Positions 44,924-55,119 are shown, counted from the first letter of the stretch. The stretch: 64,000 nucleotides of DNA from Terriglobia bacterium (GCA_020073445.1 JAIQFE010000020.1:1-64000), one strand, 5' to 3'. Made by a program: numbers and translations. Notes: generated by a model from the letters alone, not told the origin.

Positions 44924-46105
44924 ATGCCCGACCAGATTAGCCGAAGAGATACGTTAAGGATGGGCTTAGCCGCGACCAGCCTGCTGGCGCTGCTGCCGGA
45001 AGGGTCCATCCCCGCCCTGGCGCAGGGCGACACGGACGTTCCGTTTACCGACCTGCCGAAGAACTTTAATCCAGGCGGCGCCCCGGGTGCGGCAAGTCGA
45101 CAGCTCGATATCCGCAAGATCGACGGGATGCTCACGCCCAAAGATCAGTTCTTCACCACCCAGCACTTCACGAAACCGGAGATCGATCCGGCCAAGTATC
45201 GTTTGAAGTTCACTGGCATGGTGAATAAGCCAACCGAATTCACCCTGGCCGATCTGAAAGCGATGAAGTCCACCGAGGTGGTTCATGGCTTCGAGTGTTC
45301 CGGCAACAGCCCGCGCGCGATCCAAGGATTGGCGTCCTGCGGCCGTTTTACGGGTGTCCCCTTGAACCGCGTGCTGAAGCAAATGGGCGTCAACGCCAAG
45401 GCCAGGGAAGTGGTCTTCTTCGGTTACGATCACGGCTCGGGCGACGTCGCGTTTCGCCAGCAGACCTACAAGCTCGATCAGCAATTCGGCCGCAGCATCA
45501 CGCTGGAGAACGCCATGAAGCCGGAGCCGATGCTGTCCTACGCCATGAACGGCGAGCCGCTCACGCTCAATCAGGGATTCCCGGTGCGGCTGGTTATGCC
45601 GGGCTGGTACGGAGTGGCGAACGTGAAGTGGCTGGCGGAAGTGCATCTGCAAGAAGAGCGCTACGTCGGCAACTACCAGACCCGCTGGTACCGGACTATC
45701 CGCGGAGTCGGCGGAACCGGCAAGGATGACGATCCGGAAACGCAGTGGGTGGAAAACGAAGTCACCCACATGCAGCTCAAGTCCGTGATCGCGCGCGTGC
45801 GAAAGACCGGCGGCGCGCACCAGGTCCTGGGCTTCGTACTGAACGACGGGACGCCCGTGAAGTCGGTGGAAGTCCAGATCGACAACGGCCCCTGGCAGAA
45901 GGCGACGCTCGATTCCGCGAACTCGCAATTCTCGTGGAAGCTGTTCACCTACCGTTGGGAAGGCGCTCTTCCGGGCGAGCATACGCTGGTTTCGCGCGTC
46001 ACGGACGCCAACGGCGTTGTCCAGCCGACTGCTGCCGAGCTGTCCAGGAAGAAGACGTTTCTCGAGGACAACTCCCAGTTCCCGCGCAAGGTCATGATCG
46101 GCTAG
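44924..46105 (+). CDS. Tat-exported molybdopterin oxidoreductase, sulfite oxidase family
   Basis: 393 aa with a GGAGGAG ribosome binding site. Twin-arginine signal SRRDTLRMG at the N-terminus, then the Oxidored_molyb domain with the molybdenum-ligand Cys125 in HGFECSGNSP, and a C-terminal Mo-co dimerisation Ig-like domain (from about 285, MQLKSVIARVRKTGG). SoxC/SorA-like, periplasmic. It may oxidise sulfite or a related sulfur or other substrate; no cytochrome subunit is adjacent. Confidence 0.9.
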   Translation: MPDQISRRDTLRMGLAATSLLALLPEGSIPALAQGDTDVPFTDLPKNFNPGGAPGAASRQLDIRKIDGMLTPKDQFFTTQHFTKPEIDPAKYRLKFTGMVNKPTEFTLADLKAMKSTEVVHGFECSGNSPRAIQGLASCGRFTGVPLNRVLKQMGVNAKAREVVFFGYDHGSGDVAFRQQTYKLDQQFGRSITLENAMKPEPMLSYAMNGEPLTLNQGFPVRLVMPGWYGVANVKWLAEVHLQEERYVGNYQTRWYRTIRGVGGTGKDDDPETQWVENEVTHMQLKSVIARVRKTGGAHQVLGFVLNDGTPVKSVEVQIDNGPWQKATLDSANSQFSWKLFTYRWEGALPGEHTLVSRVTDANGVVQPTAAELSRKKTFLEDNSQFPRKVMIG

Positions 46106-46164
46106 TACGCCTAGGCAGCCCCCGCAATCGCGAGAACGGCGGATTCGCGCGATAATAGTGAGAT

Positions 46165-48006
46165 ATGTCTACGGTAACTACCAAGTCCGCCCGTGATGTT
46201 TCCAAGCCTTTGAGTGAGAATAAGCACCTTCTCCGCTGGGTGGAGAAGATGGTCGAGCTCACCAAGCCCGCAAACATCCATTGGGTGGACGGATCCCAGG
46301 AAGAATACGACGCCCTCTGCGCCCAAATGGTTGAGGGCGGGACGTTTATCAAGCTGAATGAAGATTTGTGGCCGGGCTGTTATTACGCCCGCTCGGATGC
46401 CAGCGACGTCGCCCGCGTCGAGGATCGCACCTTCATCTGCTCGCTGTCCAAAGACAACGCCGGGCCCACCAACAACTGGGTCAACCCGGTGGAAATGCGC
46501 CGGAAGCTCAAGGAGCTCTTCAGCGGCTGCATGCAGGGGCGCACGATGTACGTGCTGCCCTTCAGCATGGGCCCGGTCGGATCGCCGATGTCCCAGATCG
46601 GCGTGCAGCTGACCGACTCTCCGTATGTCGTTGTCAACATGCGTATTATGGCGCGCATCGGCAAGGCGATTTACCCCGAAATCGACAAGGTCGACACGCG
46701 CGTGGTGCCGTGTCTTCATAGCGTCGGGATGCCGTTGGCGCCTGGCGATCGCGACGTGCCATGGCCCTGCAACGAAGAGAAGTACATCGTTCATTTCCCC
46801 GAAACCCGCGAGATCTGGTCGTACGGTTCCGGTTACGGCGGCAACGCGCTGCTAGGCAAAAAGTGCTTCGCGCTGCGCATCGCCTCCAACATCGCCCGCG
46901 ATGAGGGCTGGATGGCTGAGCACATGCTGATCCTCGGCGTCGAGGATCCGCACGGCGAAAAGACCTACGTGGCTGCCGCGTTCCCCAGCGCGTGCGGCAA
47001 GACCAACTTTTCCATGCTGATCCCGCCTCGCGGTTTCGAAGGCTGGAAGGTCTGGACGGTCGGCGACGACATCGCCTGGATCAAGCCGGACGCCAACGGC
47101 CGCTTGCGCGCGATCAATCCGGAAGCCGGATTCTTCGGCGTCGCGCCGGGAACGTCGGTCAAGACGAATCCCAATGCCATGACGACTCTGGCCAAGAATT
47201 CGATCTTTACCAACGTCGCACTGACTCCCGAAGGCGGCGTATGGTGGGAAGGCATGACGGACGACCCGCCCGCCGAATGCATGGACTGGAAGGGCAACCG
47301 CTGGACTCCGCAGATCGCCAAGGAGACCGGCGCCAAGGCCGCGCATCCCAACTCACGTTTCACCGCGCCCGCATCGCAGTGTCCGACCATCGATCCGGCT
47401 TGGGAAGCTCCCGAAGGCGTGCCGATCAGCGCCATGATCTTCGGTGGCCGCCGCGCGACCACCATGCCTCTGGTCTACCAGGCATTCAATTGGTCTGGCG
47501 GTGTATACACCGGCGCCACCATGGGTTCGGAAACCACCGCGGCCATCGTCGGAACCGTCGGCCAGGTCCGCCGCGATCCGATGGCGATGCTGCCGTTCTG
47601 TGGCTATCACATGGGCGATTATTTCCGGCACTGGATCAAGATGCAGCGCACCTTGACTGAGACGCCCCGGATCTACCACGTCAACTGGTTCCGCAAGGAT
47701 GCCGACGGCAAGTTCCTGTGGCCGGGCTTCAGCGAGAACATGCGCGTGCTGAAGTGGATCGTCGATCGGGCCCACGGACGCGCCCTCGGCCGCGAAACTC
47801 CCATTGGCTGGATGCCCCGCTATGAGGACATCGAGTGGGAGGGTCTGCCTTCGTTCACCAAGGAGCAGTTCGATGCTCTGCAGGCTTTCGACCGCGCTGA
47901 TTGGCGCAAAGAAGTGATGGCCCACGAAGAGCTGTTCCTGGCACTCCACGATCATCTTCCTCCGGAAATGGTCTACGAGCGCGAATTACTGATCTGCAGG
48001 TTATAG
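46165..48006 (+). CDS. pckG: Phosphoenolpyruvate carboxykinase (GTP)
   Basis: 613 aa, GTP-type. The kinase P-loop is [16 protein letters not shown] (about 270-285); MGPVGSPMS and [13 protein letters not shown] are also diagnostic. It converts oxaloacetate and GTP to PEP for gluconeogenesis. It is followed after about 20 bp by a REPIN-like repeat. Confidence 0.98.
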   Translation: MSTVTTKSARDVSKPLSENKHLLRWVEKMVELTKPANIHWVDGSQEEYDALCAQMVEGGTFIKLNEDLWPGCYYARSDASDVARVEDRTFICSLSKDNAGPTNNWVNPVEMRRKLKELFSGCMQGRTMYVLPFSMGPVGSPMSQIGVQLTDSPYVVVNMRIMARIGKAIYPEIDKVDTRVVPCLHSVGMPLAPGDRDVPWPCNEEKYIVHFPETREIWSYGSGYGGNALLGKKCFALRIASNIARDEGWMAEHMLILGVEDPHGEKTYVAAAFPSACGKTNFSMLIPPRGFEGWKVWTVGDDIAWIKPDANGRLRAINPEAGFFGVAPGTSVKTNPNAMTTLAKNSIFTNVALTPEGGVWWEGMTDDPPAECMDWKGNRWTPQIAKETGAKAAHPNSRFTAPASQCPTIDPAWEAPEGVPISAMIFGGRRATTMPLVYQAFNWSGGVYTGATMGSETTAAIVGTVGQVRRDPMAMLPFCGYHMGDYFRHWIKMQRTLTETPRIYHVNWFRKDADGKFLWPGFSENMRVLKWIVDRAHGRALGRETPIGWMPRYEDIEWEGLPSFTKEQFDALQAFDRADWRKEVMAHEELFLALHDHLPPEMVYERELLICRL

Positions 48007-48019
48007 GGTCAGACGATGT

Positions 48020-48112
48020 AAAAAGGGGGGGACAGGCTACTCTGTCCACTCCTACGCTTGTGCGTGAAAACCGGAGTGTGCGGGAGGGGACAGAGCTGCC
48101 TGTCCCCTTTTT
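48020..48112. repeat. REPIN-like inverted repeat pair (Solibacter-type REP)
   Basis: Two short palindromes lie in inverted orientation: GGACAG-GCTACT-CTGTCC and GGACAG-AGCTGC-CTGTCC, flanked by AAAAAGGGG at the left and CCCCTTTTT at the right, so the 93 bases fold as a long imperfect hairpin. This is the layout of REPINs mobilised by RAYT transposases. No RAYT gene is in the window. It sits between pckG and the convergent downstream gene and may also act as a terminator. Confidence 0.75.
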
Positions 48113-48123
48113 CATGTACCAAT

Positions 48124-49215
48124 TCATCGCCGCGAAAACACGTCGATCAGTTCGATCACCAGGATCGCCACCACCATGACTTCCAGGATGAACGCGCGAG
48201 CCTGGTGGAACTCGTTCACCATGACTTCGTACAGCTCCCTTGCGATCTCGAGTTTCTGGTCCACCAGATTCCGATAATCGGGCACGCCCACGCGGCTCGC
48301 GGCCACGCGATAGGCCCGCGCATAAAACATATCGCTCAGAAACTTGATGGAGTTGTCGGTACGCTCGGCCAGCTCCCGCACATCCAGCCGCATGGCGTTG
48401 AGACGCTCGGCCTCGCCTGCCATTTTCCAGCGGCGCAGAAACCGCCCTCTGTGGCCTAGCATCCGATAGACGTTATTCAGTACCCGCGTGAGAACTTCGT
48501 CGTAGTGGCGAAACTCCAGCAACTGGGTGTTCGCGTACTCCAGCAGTTGAATCGCGGGAGCGGCGCCTTCCGGCGTATCGTACACGAACGCCGCAACCCA
48601 TCCGGCCACGATCAGGTCACAGGGATAGTAGGAGAGCGCAGCCTGCAAAGCCTCGGCCTGTTCGGATTGCGAGAGCGCCGACGCTTCCCCCCGGACGATC
48701 TGCGCCAGGTGTCGTCCGTGATCCGCCAGGAGCGCCGATGCGGTCAATGGCTGACCCTGATCGTCCAGCGCCTCCCGCACGTGAATGATGTTGTAGTCCT
48801 CGTTCAGCCAGGTTTCGTATGGGTCGACCAGCGCGGATCGCACGCGTTCCAGGCAGCCACGAACCATCTCTGAAGTCCGCCTCTCGATTTCCGGCTCGGA
48901 CATCCACCGGCCGGATAAGCGCACCAGTTCGTCCCAGGAGGCCTCGAAATCCAGCCTCAATTCGACGCTGACCACCCCGTATTCGAAATACTTGATGCGT
49001 GCCTGAAACGGTTCGCCTGCGCTCACGGACACGGAACCGAGATGCTCCACCACGGGAGGGCGCTCGAAGCGCACGTAGTCCGGTGCCAGGTGTTTGAATA
49101 CCGGTTCCCGGGGCGGCGCCTCCATGCCCGCCAGAGACCGCAGAGTATCCAGGCGAATCTGTTCGGCGACGTCATACAGCACCAGAGCCGAGAAGGAACC
49201 TCGGAGCGTTTGCAT
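48124..49215 (-). CDS. RMD1/DUF155-like membrane-anchored protein
   Basis: 363 aa, mostly helical, with one hydrophobic segment at the C-terminus (FILEVMVVAILVIELIDVF). The pattern YEVMVNEFHQARAFILEVMVVAILVIELIDVF resembles the end of the RMD1/YagE (DUF155) family, but the N-terminal match is weak and I would call it tentative. Role unknown; relatives in eukaryotes are mitochondrial. Confidence 0.55.
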   Translation of the reverse strand: MQTLRGSFSALVLYDVAEQIRLDTLRSLAGMEAPPREPVFKHLAPDYVRFERPPVVEHLGSVSVSAGEPFQARIKYFEYGVVSVELRLDFEASWDELVRLSGRWMSEPEIERRTSEMVRGCLERVRSALVDPYETWLNEDYNIIHVREALDDQGQPLTASALLADHGRHLAQIVRGEASALSQSEQAEALQAALSYYPCDLIVAGWVAAFVYDTPEGAAPAIQLLEYANTQLLEFRHYDEVLTRVLNNVYRMLGHRGRFLRRWKMAGEAERLNAMRLDVRELAERTDNSIKFLSDMFYARAYRVAASRVGVPDYRNLVDQKLEIARELYEVMVNEFHQARAFILEVMVVAILVIELIDVFSRR

Positions 49216-49273
49216 TCAGTTCAAGCATGCCACGCCGAAAGCACTTGCGTTACTATGACCCAGGGAGGCGATC

Positions 49274-50071
49274 ATGCGGCGATTTGCTCTGCTACTCCTG
49301 ACGACCGGGCTGGCGATGTTCGGTCAGGCCAACCACGATCTCGGCTACGACGATACGCCCATGCTTCCCGGCCTTCCGTTCCACGTGCACGATCCTCAGC
49401 GCCCGCACCCGCCGGTTGTAACTCCCGCTGCGCAGGTCGGCGGCGCGCCCTCCGATGCGATCGTGCTTTTTGACGGCAAGCTTGTTAATGGCGACGCCTT
49501 GTCTCAATGGCAGAGTGCCAAGGGAAATTGGAAAGTCGGCGACGGTTATTTTGAAGTAGCGCCGGGCGCCGGCGATCTTGCCACCAAGCAGAAATTTGGC
49601 GACGTGCAGCTGCATATCGAATGGGCCGCGCCGGCCGAAATCCGCGGCACCAGCCAGAATCGCGGGAATAGCGGGATTTACTTGCAGGGTCGCTACGAAA
49701 TTCAGGTGCTCGATTCCTACCAGAATCCGACCTACGCGGACGGCCAGGCCGGAGCGCTCTATGGGCAATGGCCTCCGCTCGCCAACGCGACGCGCAAGCC
49801 CGGCGAATGGCAGAGCTATGACATCGTGTTCGAGGCACCGCGGTTTGAAGGCGGGAAGCTGGTGAAGCCCGCCTATGCCACCGTGTTCCTCAACGGAGTG
49901 CTTTTGCACAACCGCAAGGAATTAATGGGGCCGACGGTTCACCGCGCGCTCGCAAAGTATACCCAGCAGCCCGCCGAGGATTCTCTGGTGTTGCAGGACC
50001 ACCAGCAGCCGGTCCGGTATCGCAATATCTGGATTCGCCGCCTCTCGACGTACGATCAGCCGGAGAAATAG
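49274..50071 (+). CDS. Secreted DUF1080 (3-keto-disaccharide hydrolase-like) protein
   Basis: 265 aa. Signal peptide MRRFALLLLTTGLAMFGQA, then a DUF1080 jelly-roll: IVLFDGKLVNGDALSQWQ, FGDVQLHIEW, GNSGIYLQGRYEIQVLDSY and GEWQSYDIVFEAPRF. Such domains hydrolyse 3-keto-glucosides or related sugars in some characterised members. GGGAGG precedes the start. It ends in the start of the next gene (TAGTG overlap). Confidence 0.93.
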   Translation: MRRFALLLLTTGLAMFGQANHDLGYDDTPMLPGLPFHVHDPQRPHPPVVTPAAQVGGAPSDAIVLFDGKLVNGDALSQWQSAKGNWKVGDGYFEVAPGAGDLATKQKFGDVQLHIEWAAPAEIRGTSQNRGNSGIYLQGRYEIQVLDSYQNPTYADGQAGALYGQWPPLANATRKPGEWQSYDIVFEAPRFEGGKLVKPAYATVFLNGVLLHNRKELMGPTVHRALAKYTQQPAEDSLVLQDHQQPVRYRNIWIRRLSTYDQPEK

Positions 50072-50820
50072 TGATCAGAACCCTCATCATCGCGTTGGCA
50101 ATCGCCGCTCCGATCGCGTTCGGGCAAGGAGAGGCCATTGAGACGGCGGAGCGTCTGAGCGCCTCGGCTCCCAAAGGCCCTGCGCCGCGAACGGCATCCG
50201 GCAAGCCGGATCTTTCCGGCGTCTGGAGCCCCGATCGCGCTTTCATCTACAACATAGAAACCTCGCTGAAGAAAGGCGAAAAGCTGCCGATCCAGCCGTG
50301 GGCCGAAAAGCTGGCCGCGCAGCGCATGTCGAAGGACGACCCCGAGGCGAACTGCCTGCCCACCGGCGTACCTCGCATGGCTCCGTATCCCTGGAGGATC
50401 GTGCAGACGCCCACGCATCTCTTCTTCCTATTCGAAGGCAACATCCACAGTTATCGACAAATCTTCATTGACGGACGGCCTCATCTGAAAGATCCCGATC
50501 CCACCTGGTACGGCGATTCCATCGGCAGCTGGGATGGCGACACTCTGGTCGTCGACTCTATCGGCTTCAACGACAAATTCTGGTTCGATTTCGCGGGCCA
50601 TCCCCACACTGAGCAATTGCACGTCGTCGAACGTTTCCGCCGGCCCGATCTCGGCCATCTGGATATCGAAGCCACCATCACCGATCCGGGAGCCTACACG
50701 CGTCCGTTCACCATGTACGGGCACTCCGTGCTCCAGCAGAATGCCGAGCTGTTCGAATATATCTGCAATGAAAACAACCAGGACGTTTCGCATATCGTTG
50801 GCAAAGACGATCGCCGCTAG
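50071..50820 (+). CDS. Secreted protein of the acidobacterial 'PDLSGVW/GxWxGDTL' family
   Basis: 249 aa, GTG start overlapping the DUF1080 stop by one base. Signal peptide MIRTLIIALAIAAPIAFGQ. The motifs GKPDLSGVWSPD, GSWDGDTLVVDSIGFNDKFW and ITDPGAYTRPFTMYG recur in the genes at 55861 and 57547 of this window. The function of the family is unknown; conserved aromatic and His residues suggest an enzyme or ligand-binding beta-rich fold. Confidence 0.88.
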   Translation: MIRTLIIALAIAAPIAFGQGEAIETAERLSASAPKGPAPRTASGKPDLSGVWSPDRAFIYNIETSLKKGEKLPIQPWAEKLAAQRMSKDDPEANCLPTGVPRMAPYPWRIVQTPTHLFFLFEGNIHSYRQIFIDGRPHLKDPDPTWYGDSIGSWDGDTLVVDSIGFNDKFWFDFAGHPHTEQLHVVERFRRPDLGHLDIEATITDPGAYTRPFTMYGHSVLQQNAELFEYICNENNQDVSHIVGKDDRR

Positions 50821-51844
50821 CTGCCTGCTGCTGCTGACCACGGCGCAGGGTCAGACGCCGGTGTTGCCTGTGTCGCGCGAGATCACCATCAACTTCGCCA
50901 CCCGCACCGGAACCACCTGGCCGCTTTACATCGCCCAGGAGGGCGGCTATTTCGAAAAGTACGGACTACGGGCCAAGCTGGTGTTCGCCGTGCATCCGGC
51001 CGCCGTAGCGATGATCGTCAGCGGCGAAGCGCAGATGACCAACTATCCGCTGGAACAGGCCATGCAAGCGGCTTCGAAAGACGGATCGCTCGTGATGATC
51101 GGCAGTCCCTACCGAAAGAGCCTGTTCGCGCTGATGGCGCCCAACAGTTTTGCGAGCGTCAAGGATCTCAAGGGCAAGCGGATCGGCGTCAGCCAGCTCG
51201 GCGACGCGCCTTACAACTACGCGGTCGGCTTGCTATCCAAGTTCGGGCTCGGTCCGCGCGATGTGGAATGGATTCCCATCGGGACGGATGTGAACGGCCG
51301 CGCCGCGGCTCTCCTGAGCGGCCGGGTCGACGCCACCATGCTCACCGCGCCGATCTATTTCAAGCTGGAAGAGAAGGGCTACAAGAGCCTGGCGAACACC
51401 AGCGACTACGATGACATCTACGCGCCCACGGTCTATCTATACAAGAAGAGCCTCGCGTCGGCCGATCCGAAGCTGCCCGAGCTGCTGATTAAGGTTCACG
51501 CCGAAGCCATCAAGCGCTTCTATGAGGACAAGGCTTTCGCGGTGAAGGCGTACCTCGCATACAACAAGAATGACGATCCCGCCGACATCGCGCGCGTTTA
51601 CGATCACTACGCCCGGACGAACACATTCGAGCGCGTGCCGTATCTTAACGCGGCCGCCGTGCGCTACATGATCGACCATCCGGTCGATGCGCAGTCGGCG
51701 GCGCAGTTGAAGAAATTCGATTTCCGCACCGTTGTCGATAATGCCACCGTCGACCGGCTGGTGCGCGAAGGATTCTTCGAGAAGCTCTACGGCCCCAGCA
51801 TCAAGGCCGAAGAGGATCGCCAGAGTAAGACGGCGTTCCGGTAA
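50768..51844 (+). CDS. NMT1/THI5-like ABC substrate-binding protein
   Basis: 358 aa from ATG 50768 (MKTTRTFRIS..), within the previous gene; TTG 50798 is an alternative start giving the same signal peptide (AKTIAASCLLLLTTAQGQ). The frame of the long open stretch to 50534 belongs to the upstream gene's shadow. SsuA/NMT1-type periplasmic protein (WPLYIAQEGGYFEKYGL, DLKGKRIGVSQLG). No permease or ATPase gene is adjacent, so the transporter it serves must lie elsewhere. Confidence 0.9.
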   Translation: MKTTRTFRISLAKTIAASCLLLLTTAQGQTPVLPVSREITINFATRTGTTWPLYIAQEGGYFEKYGLRAKLVFAVHPAAVAMIVSGEAQMTNYPLEQAMQAASKDGSLVMIGSPYRKSLFALMAPNSFASVKDLKGKRIGVSQLGDAPYNYAVGLLSKFGLGPRDVEWIPIGTDVNGRAAALLSGRVDATMLTAPIYFKLEEKGYKSLANTSDYDDIYAPTVYLYKKSLASADPKLPELLIKVHAEAIKRFYEDKAFAVKAYLAYNKNDDPADIARVYDHYARTNTFERVPYLNAAAVRYMIDHPVDAQSAAQLKKFDFRTVVDNATVDRLVREGFFEKLYGPSIKAEEDRQSKTAFR

Positions 51845-51847
51845 GCT

Positions 51848-51893
51848 CTCTGGTAGACAATCTCCTAGAACTCTGGTAGTCTGTCTCCTGGAA
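51848..51893 (+). promoter_or_regulatory. Tandem 23-bp repeat at the padR start, likely operator
   Basis: CTCTGGTAGACAATCTCCTAGAA is followed directly by CTCTGGTAGTCTGTCTCCTGGAA, 19 of 23 bases identical, and the second copy ends at the ATG of padR. A head-to-tail pair abutting the start of a repressor gene suggests an autoregulatory operator. Confidence 0.5.
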
Positions 51894-52240
51894 TGGCCGA
51901 CCAAGACCGTATTCAGCTTCTGCAAGGCACGCTCGACCTGCTGGTCCTCCAGACGCTGGTTTTCGGCGAACAGCACGGCCACGGCATCGCCACCGCGATC
52001 CAACGGACCTCGGAAGATGTGCTGCTAGTGGACCACGGATCGCTGTATCCCGCGCTGCAACGGCTGGAGCGTGCCGGATTGATCTCGTCGGACTGGGGCA
52101 CGTCGGATAACAATCGCCGGGCGCGCTATTACAAGCTCACACGCACTGGACGCGCACGGCTTACGGCCGAAACCGGCAAGTGGGAGAAAATGGTCCGCGC
52201 CGTCTCGCGAGTATTGAAGCCCGGCAAGCAGGAGGCGTGA
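51893..52240 (+). CDS. PadR-family transcriptional regulator
   Basis: 115 aa. The N-terminal winged helix reads [28 protein letters not shown] with the [19 protein letters not shown] wing, typical of PadR. Repressor likely controlling the ADOP permease downstream; stop and start overlap (TGATG). Confidence 0.96.
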   Translation: MADQDRIQLLQGTLDLLVLQTLVFGEQHGHGIATAIQRTSEDVLLVDHGSLYPALQRLERAGLISSDWGTSDNNRRARYYKLTRTGRARLTAETGKWEKMVRAVSRVLKPGKQEA

Positions 52241-54975
52241 TGAAACTCCCCCGCTGGCTGCGCTGGCGCACCGATCAAGAACTCGACGAAGAGATCCAAT
52301 CTCACCTGGAGATTGAGATCCAGGCCAACCTGGAGCGCGGACTCTCACGGGACGAAGCTCGCTACGCGGCTCTGCGCCGACTCGGAAATCGTACTCGCCT
52401 CGAAGAACAAGCGCGCGAAGGCGATCCACTGTTTGGCGTCGAGACATTTGGGCGCGATGTCCTCCACGGGATGCGCAATCTTCGCCGGAATCCCGGTTTC
52501 ACCATCGCCGCGACCATCTCGCTGGCTCTGGGAGTGGGCGCAAATACGGTGATCTTCAGCCTTCTGGATTCGACGATGCTGAAGCCGCTCGCTTTTCCCG
52601 ATCCCGGCCGGCTGGCCGTCATTTCCACTGTCCCGGCGGAGAATCCCGATCAGCCGCAGACCTCCAGCATCTCGACCTATTTCGCGTTTCGCGACCGAAC
52701 CACGTCGTTTCAATCGGTCGGCGCCTACAACGGAGCCGCGTGCGGTGTGGGTACGCTTGGATCCGACCAGGACGGTGTCCCCGCGGAACGGATTCTGGGC
52801 CAGACCCTCTCGCCGTCGTTGTTCCGATCCCTAGGCGTGAAGCCGCTGCTGGGCCGAACGTTCACTGACGAAGAAGATCAAGTCGACAACGTTGCTCCGG
52901 TTGTGGTCATCAGCCATGGGATGTGGCAGCGACGCTTTGCGAGCGACCCGGCCATTGTCGGGAAGACGTTGGCGCTGAACCGGACGAAGCCCACGGTGAT
53001 TGGCGTCATGCCGCCGGACTTCACTTTCTTCGGCGATCAGGTCGAATTCTTTCTGCCTCTCTGCCTGACCGGCACACAGGTGTTGAGCAGAGTCGGAGGC
53101 AACACCATCGTCGGGCGTCTCAAGCCGGGGGTGTCGATCAAAGAGGCGCAGGCCGAGATCGATACCATCTCCGCACAACTGGCAGCCAGCGACCAGGAGC
53201 GGCATAAGGGTTTGGGCGCGCGCGTCGAGACTCTGCAACAAGCGGCGTACCGCGACTACCGTTCGCCCTTGCTGATCCTGCAAGGAGCGGTGGCGTTCGT
53301 GCTGCTGATCGGATGCGCCAACGTAGCCGGTCTGCTGCTGGCGCGGGCAGCTTCGCGGAGGACCGAAGTCGCCGTCCGCGCCGCCCTGGGTGCAGGCCGC
53401 CAGCGCATCGTCCGGCAGCTGCTGGCAGAAAGCTTCCCGCTATCCGTTCTCGGCGGCCTGGTTGGACTCTTGCTTTCCTGGGGAGGGCTGAAGCTGTTCC
53501 TCGCGGTCGCGCCGGCCGATTTTCCGCGTCTGCATGAAATCTCGCTTAACCTCCGCATTCTAGGCTTTACCGCACTGGTAGTAATGCTCACCAGCGTGGT
53601 CTTCGCGGTGGTACCGGCAATCCAAACCTCGAAGCTCGATCTGTTGCATTCCCTCAAGGAGGCTGGCCGAAGCGGTACCGATGGTATCGCACGCCAGCGT
53701 CTGCGTCGCGCCTTGGTTACCGGTCAGATCGCTCTGGCCCTGATGCTGCTGATTGGCGCCGGCCTGATGATCAACAGCTTCATCCGGGTCCAAAAACACG
53801 ACCTCGGCGCGGATCCCAAGAATCTGCTGACCTTCAATTTTCAGTGGCCGATCAGCGAAGGCGCGAAGCCGGTCGGAAAGTACCATGGCGTTGGATTGTG
53901 GGAGGTCAGCCCGCGTCCCGCGCGGACTTTCGATCGTGTCGCGGAGCGCTTGCGGAGCGTACCCGGCGTTCTTTCCGCGGCCGCGGTCAACATACCTCCG
54001 CTGAATTCGGGAACGCTGCCGCTGATCACTACTTTCCTAATCGAAGGCCGGCCTGCGCCGCTGCCCAACGGCGCCTCTGCCGACGAATCCAAACAGCCGG
54101 ACCAAACTGCGAATTACTTTGCGGTAACTCCGGATTTCTTCGGCACCATGAGAATTCCGATCCTGCGCGGGCGGGATTTCAACGATCGCGACAAGGACGA
54201 CGCGCCTCTGGTGATGATCGTCAACCAGGCCATGGCGCTCCAATTCTTCCCGGGCGAGAATCCGATCGGCCAGCGCGTGACCCTGGATCTGGCTCCCGGC
54301 GAACGCCCGCGCGAGATCGTCGCCGTGGTCGGCGATACAGCCACAAGCCGCCTCGCGCGCGAGCAAGCGCCCGCTGTCTATGTGCCCCACGTGCAGCAGA
54401 CGTCGCGGTTTTCGGGGCCGTGGGTGTACTTCCGCACCGGCATGTACTTCGTGCTGCGCACTTCGGGCGAACCGACGGCCTTGGCGACAGCGGTCAAGCG
54501 AGCCGTGGCGGAAGTCGATCCCAACACGCCTGCTGCGGACCTCCGCCCGCTCGAAGAGAACCTGGACGATCAGGTGCGGAACATGCGTATCTACATGCTG
54601 TGTCTGGGAATCTTCGGAACCGTGGCGGCGATCCTCGCGGCGACGGGGATCTACGGCGTCATGACTTACTCGGTCGCCGAGCGCACACGCGAAATCGGAG
54701 TTCGGATGGCGCTCGGAGCCGGGTCCGTCGATGTTCTGAAGATGATCTTCAGCCAGGTGGGTCGTTTGATCGGCGCAGGCGTGGCGATCGGCCTTGCGGG
54801 CGCGGTGGCCTTGACTGGTTTGATGAAATCCGCGCTCTATGGCGTCACCGCGACCGATCCGGCGACTTACGCGGGAGTGTCCCTCCTGCTGATCCTGGTC
54901 GCGTTGATCGCCTGCGCGATCCCTACCAGGCGGGCCGTGAAGGTCGATCCCACCATTGCGTTGCGATACGAGTAA
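52240..54975 (+). CDS. ADOP-type ABC permease (MacB/FtsX family)
   Basis: 911 aa from the ATG at 52240, overlapping the padR stop. N-terminal DUF-like region RWRTDQELDEEIQSHLE, then two MacB_PCD plus FtsX repeats (VFVLLIGCANVAGLLLARAASRR and a second near IFGTVAAILAATGIYGVMTYSV). ADOPs are acidobacterial duplicated orphan permeases that lack an adjacent ATPase. Substrate unknown; possibly antimicrobial export. Confidence 0.94.
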   Translation: MKLPRWLRWRTDQELDEEIQSHLEIEIQANLERGLSRDEARYAALRRLGNRTRLEEQAREGDPLFGVETFGRDVLHGMRNLRRNPGFTIAATISLALGVGANTVIFSLLDSTMLKPLAFPDPGRLAVISTVPAENPDQPQTSSISTYFAFRDRTTSFQSVGAYNGAACGVGTLGSDQDGVPAERILGQTLSPSLFRSLGVKPLLGRTFTDEEDQVDNVAPVVVISHGMWQRRFASDPAIVGKTLALNRTKPTVIGVMPPDFTFFGDQVEFFLPLCLTGTQVLSRVGGNTIVGRLKPGVSIKEAQAEIDTISAQLAASDQERHKGLGARVETLQQAAYRDYRSPLLILQGAVAFVLLIGCANVAGLLLARAASRRTEVAVRAALGAGRQRIVRQLLAESFPLSVLGGLVGLLLSWGGLKLFLAVAPADFPRLHEISLNLRILGFTALVVMLTSVVFAVVPAIQTSKLDLLHSLKEAGRSGTDGIARQRLRRALVTGQIALALMLLIGAGLMINSFIRVQKHDLGADPKNLLTFNFQWPISEGAKPVGKYHGVGLWEVSPRPARTFDRVAERLRSVPGVLSAAAVNIPPLNSGTLPLITTFLIEGRPAPLPNGASADESKQPDQTANYFAVTPDFFGTMRIPILRGRDFNDRDKDDAPLVMIVNQAMALQFFPGENPIGQRVTLDLAPGERPREIVAVVGDTATSRLAREQAPAVYVPHVQQTSRFSGPWVYFRTGMYFVLRTSGEPTALATAVKRAVAEVDPNTPAADLRPLEENLDDQVRNMRIYMLCLGIFGTVAAILAATGIYGVMTYSVAERTREIGVRMALGAGSVDVLKMIFSQVGRLIGAGVAIGLAGAVALTGLMKSALYGVTATDPATYAGVSLLLILVALIACAIPTRRAVKVDPTIALRYE

Positions 54976-55119
54976 GGGTCGGGTTACCTCAAGCGTCTAA
55001 AGAGCGTCTAAACTCCTTAGAGCGGTCTCGATTCGGTCATTAGCCTTGACAATCTGGCCCGAAAATGTTGACCTGTAAGGTGCCCACGGAGAACCCGTAA
55101 GGTGTATAAGGAGAAGAAG

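Noticed and set aside
50534-50767. Extended N-terminus of the ABC substrate-binding protein
   Set aside because: This stretch is a shadow frame of the upstream secreted gene, and the signal peptide begins only after 50768.
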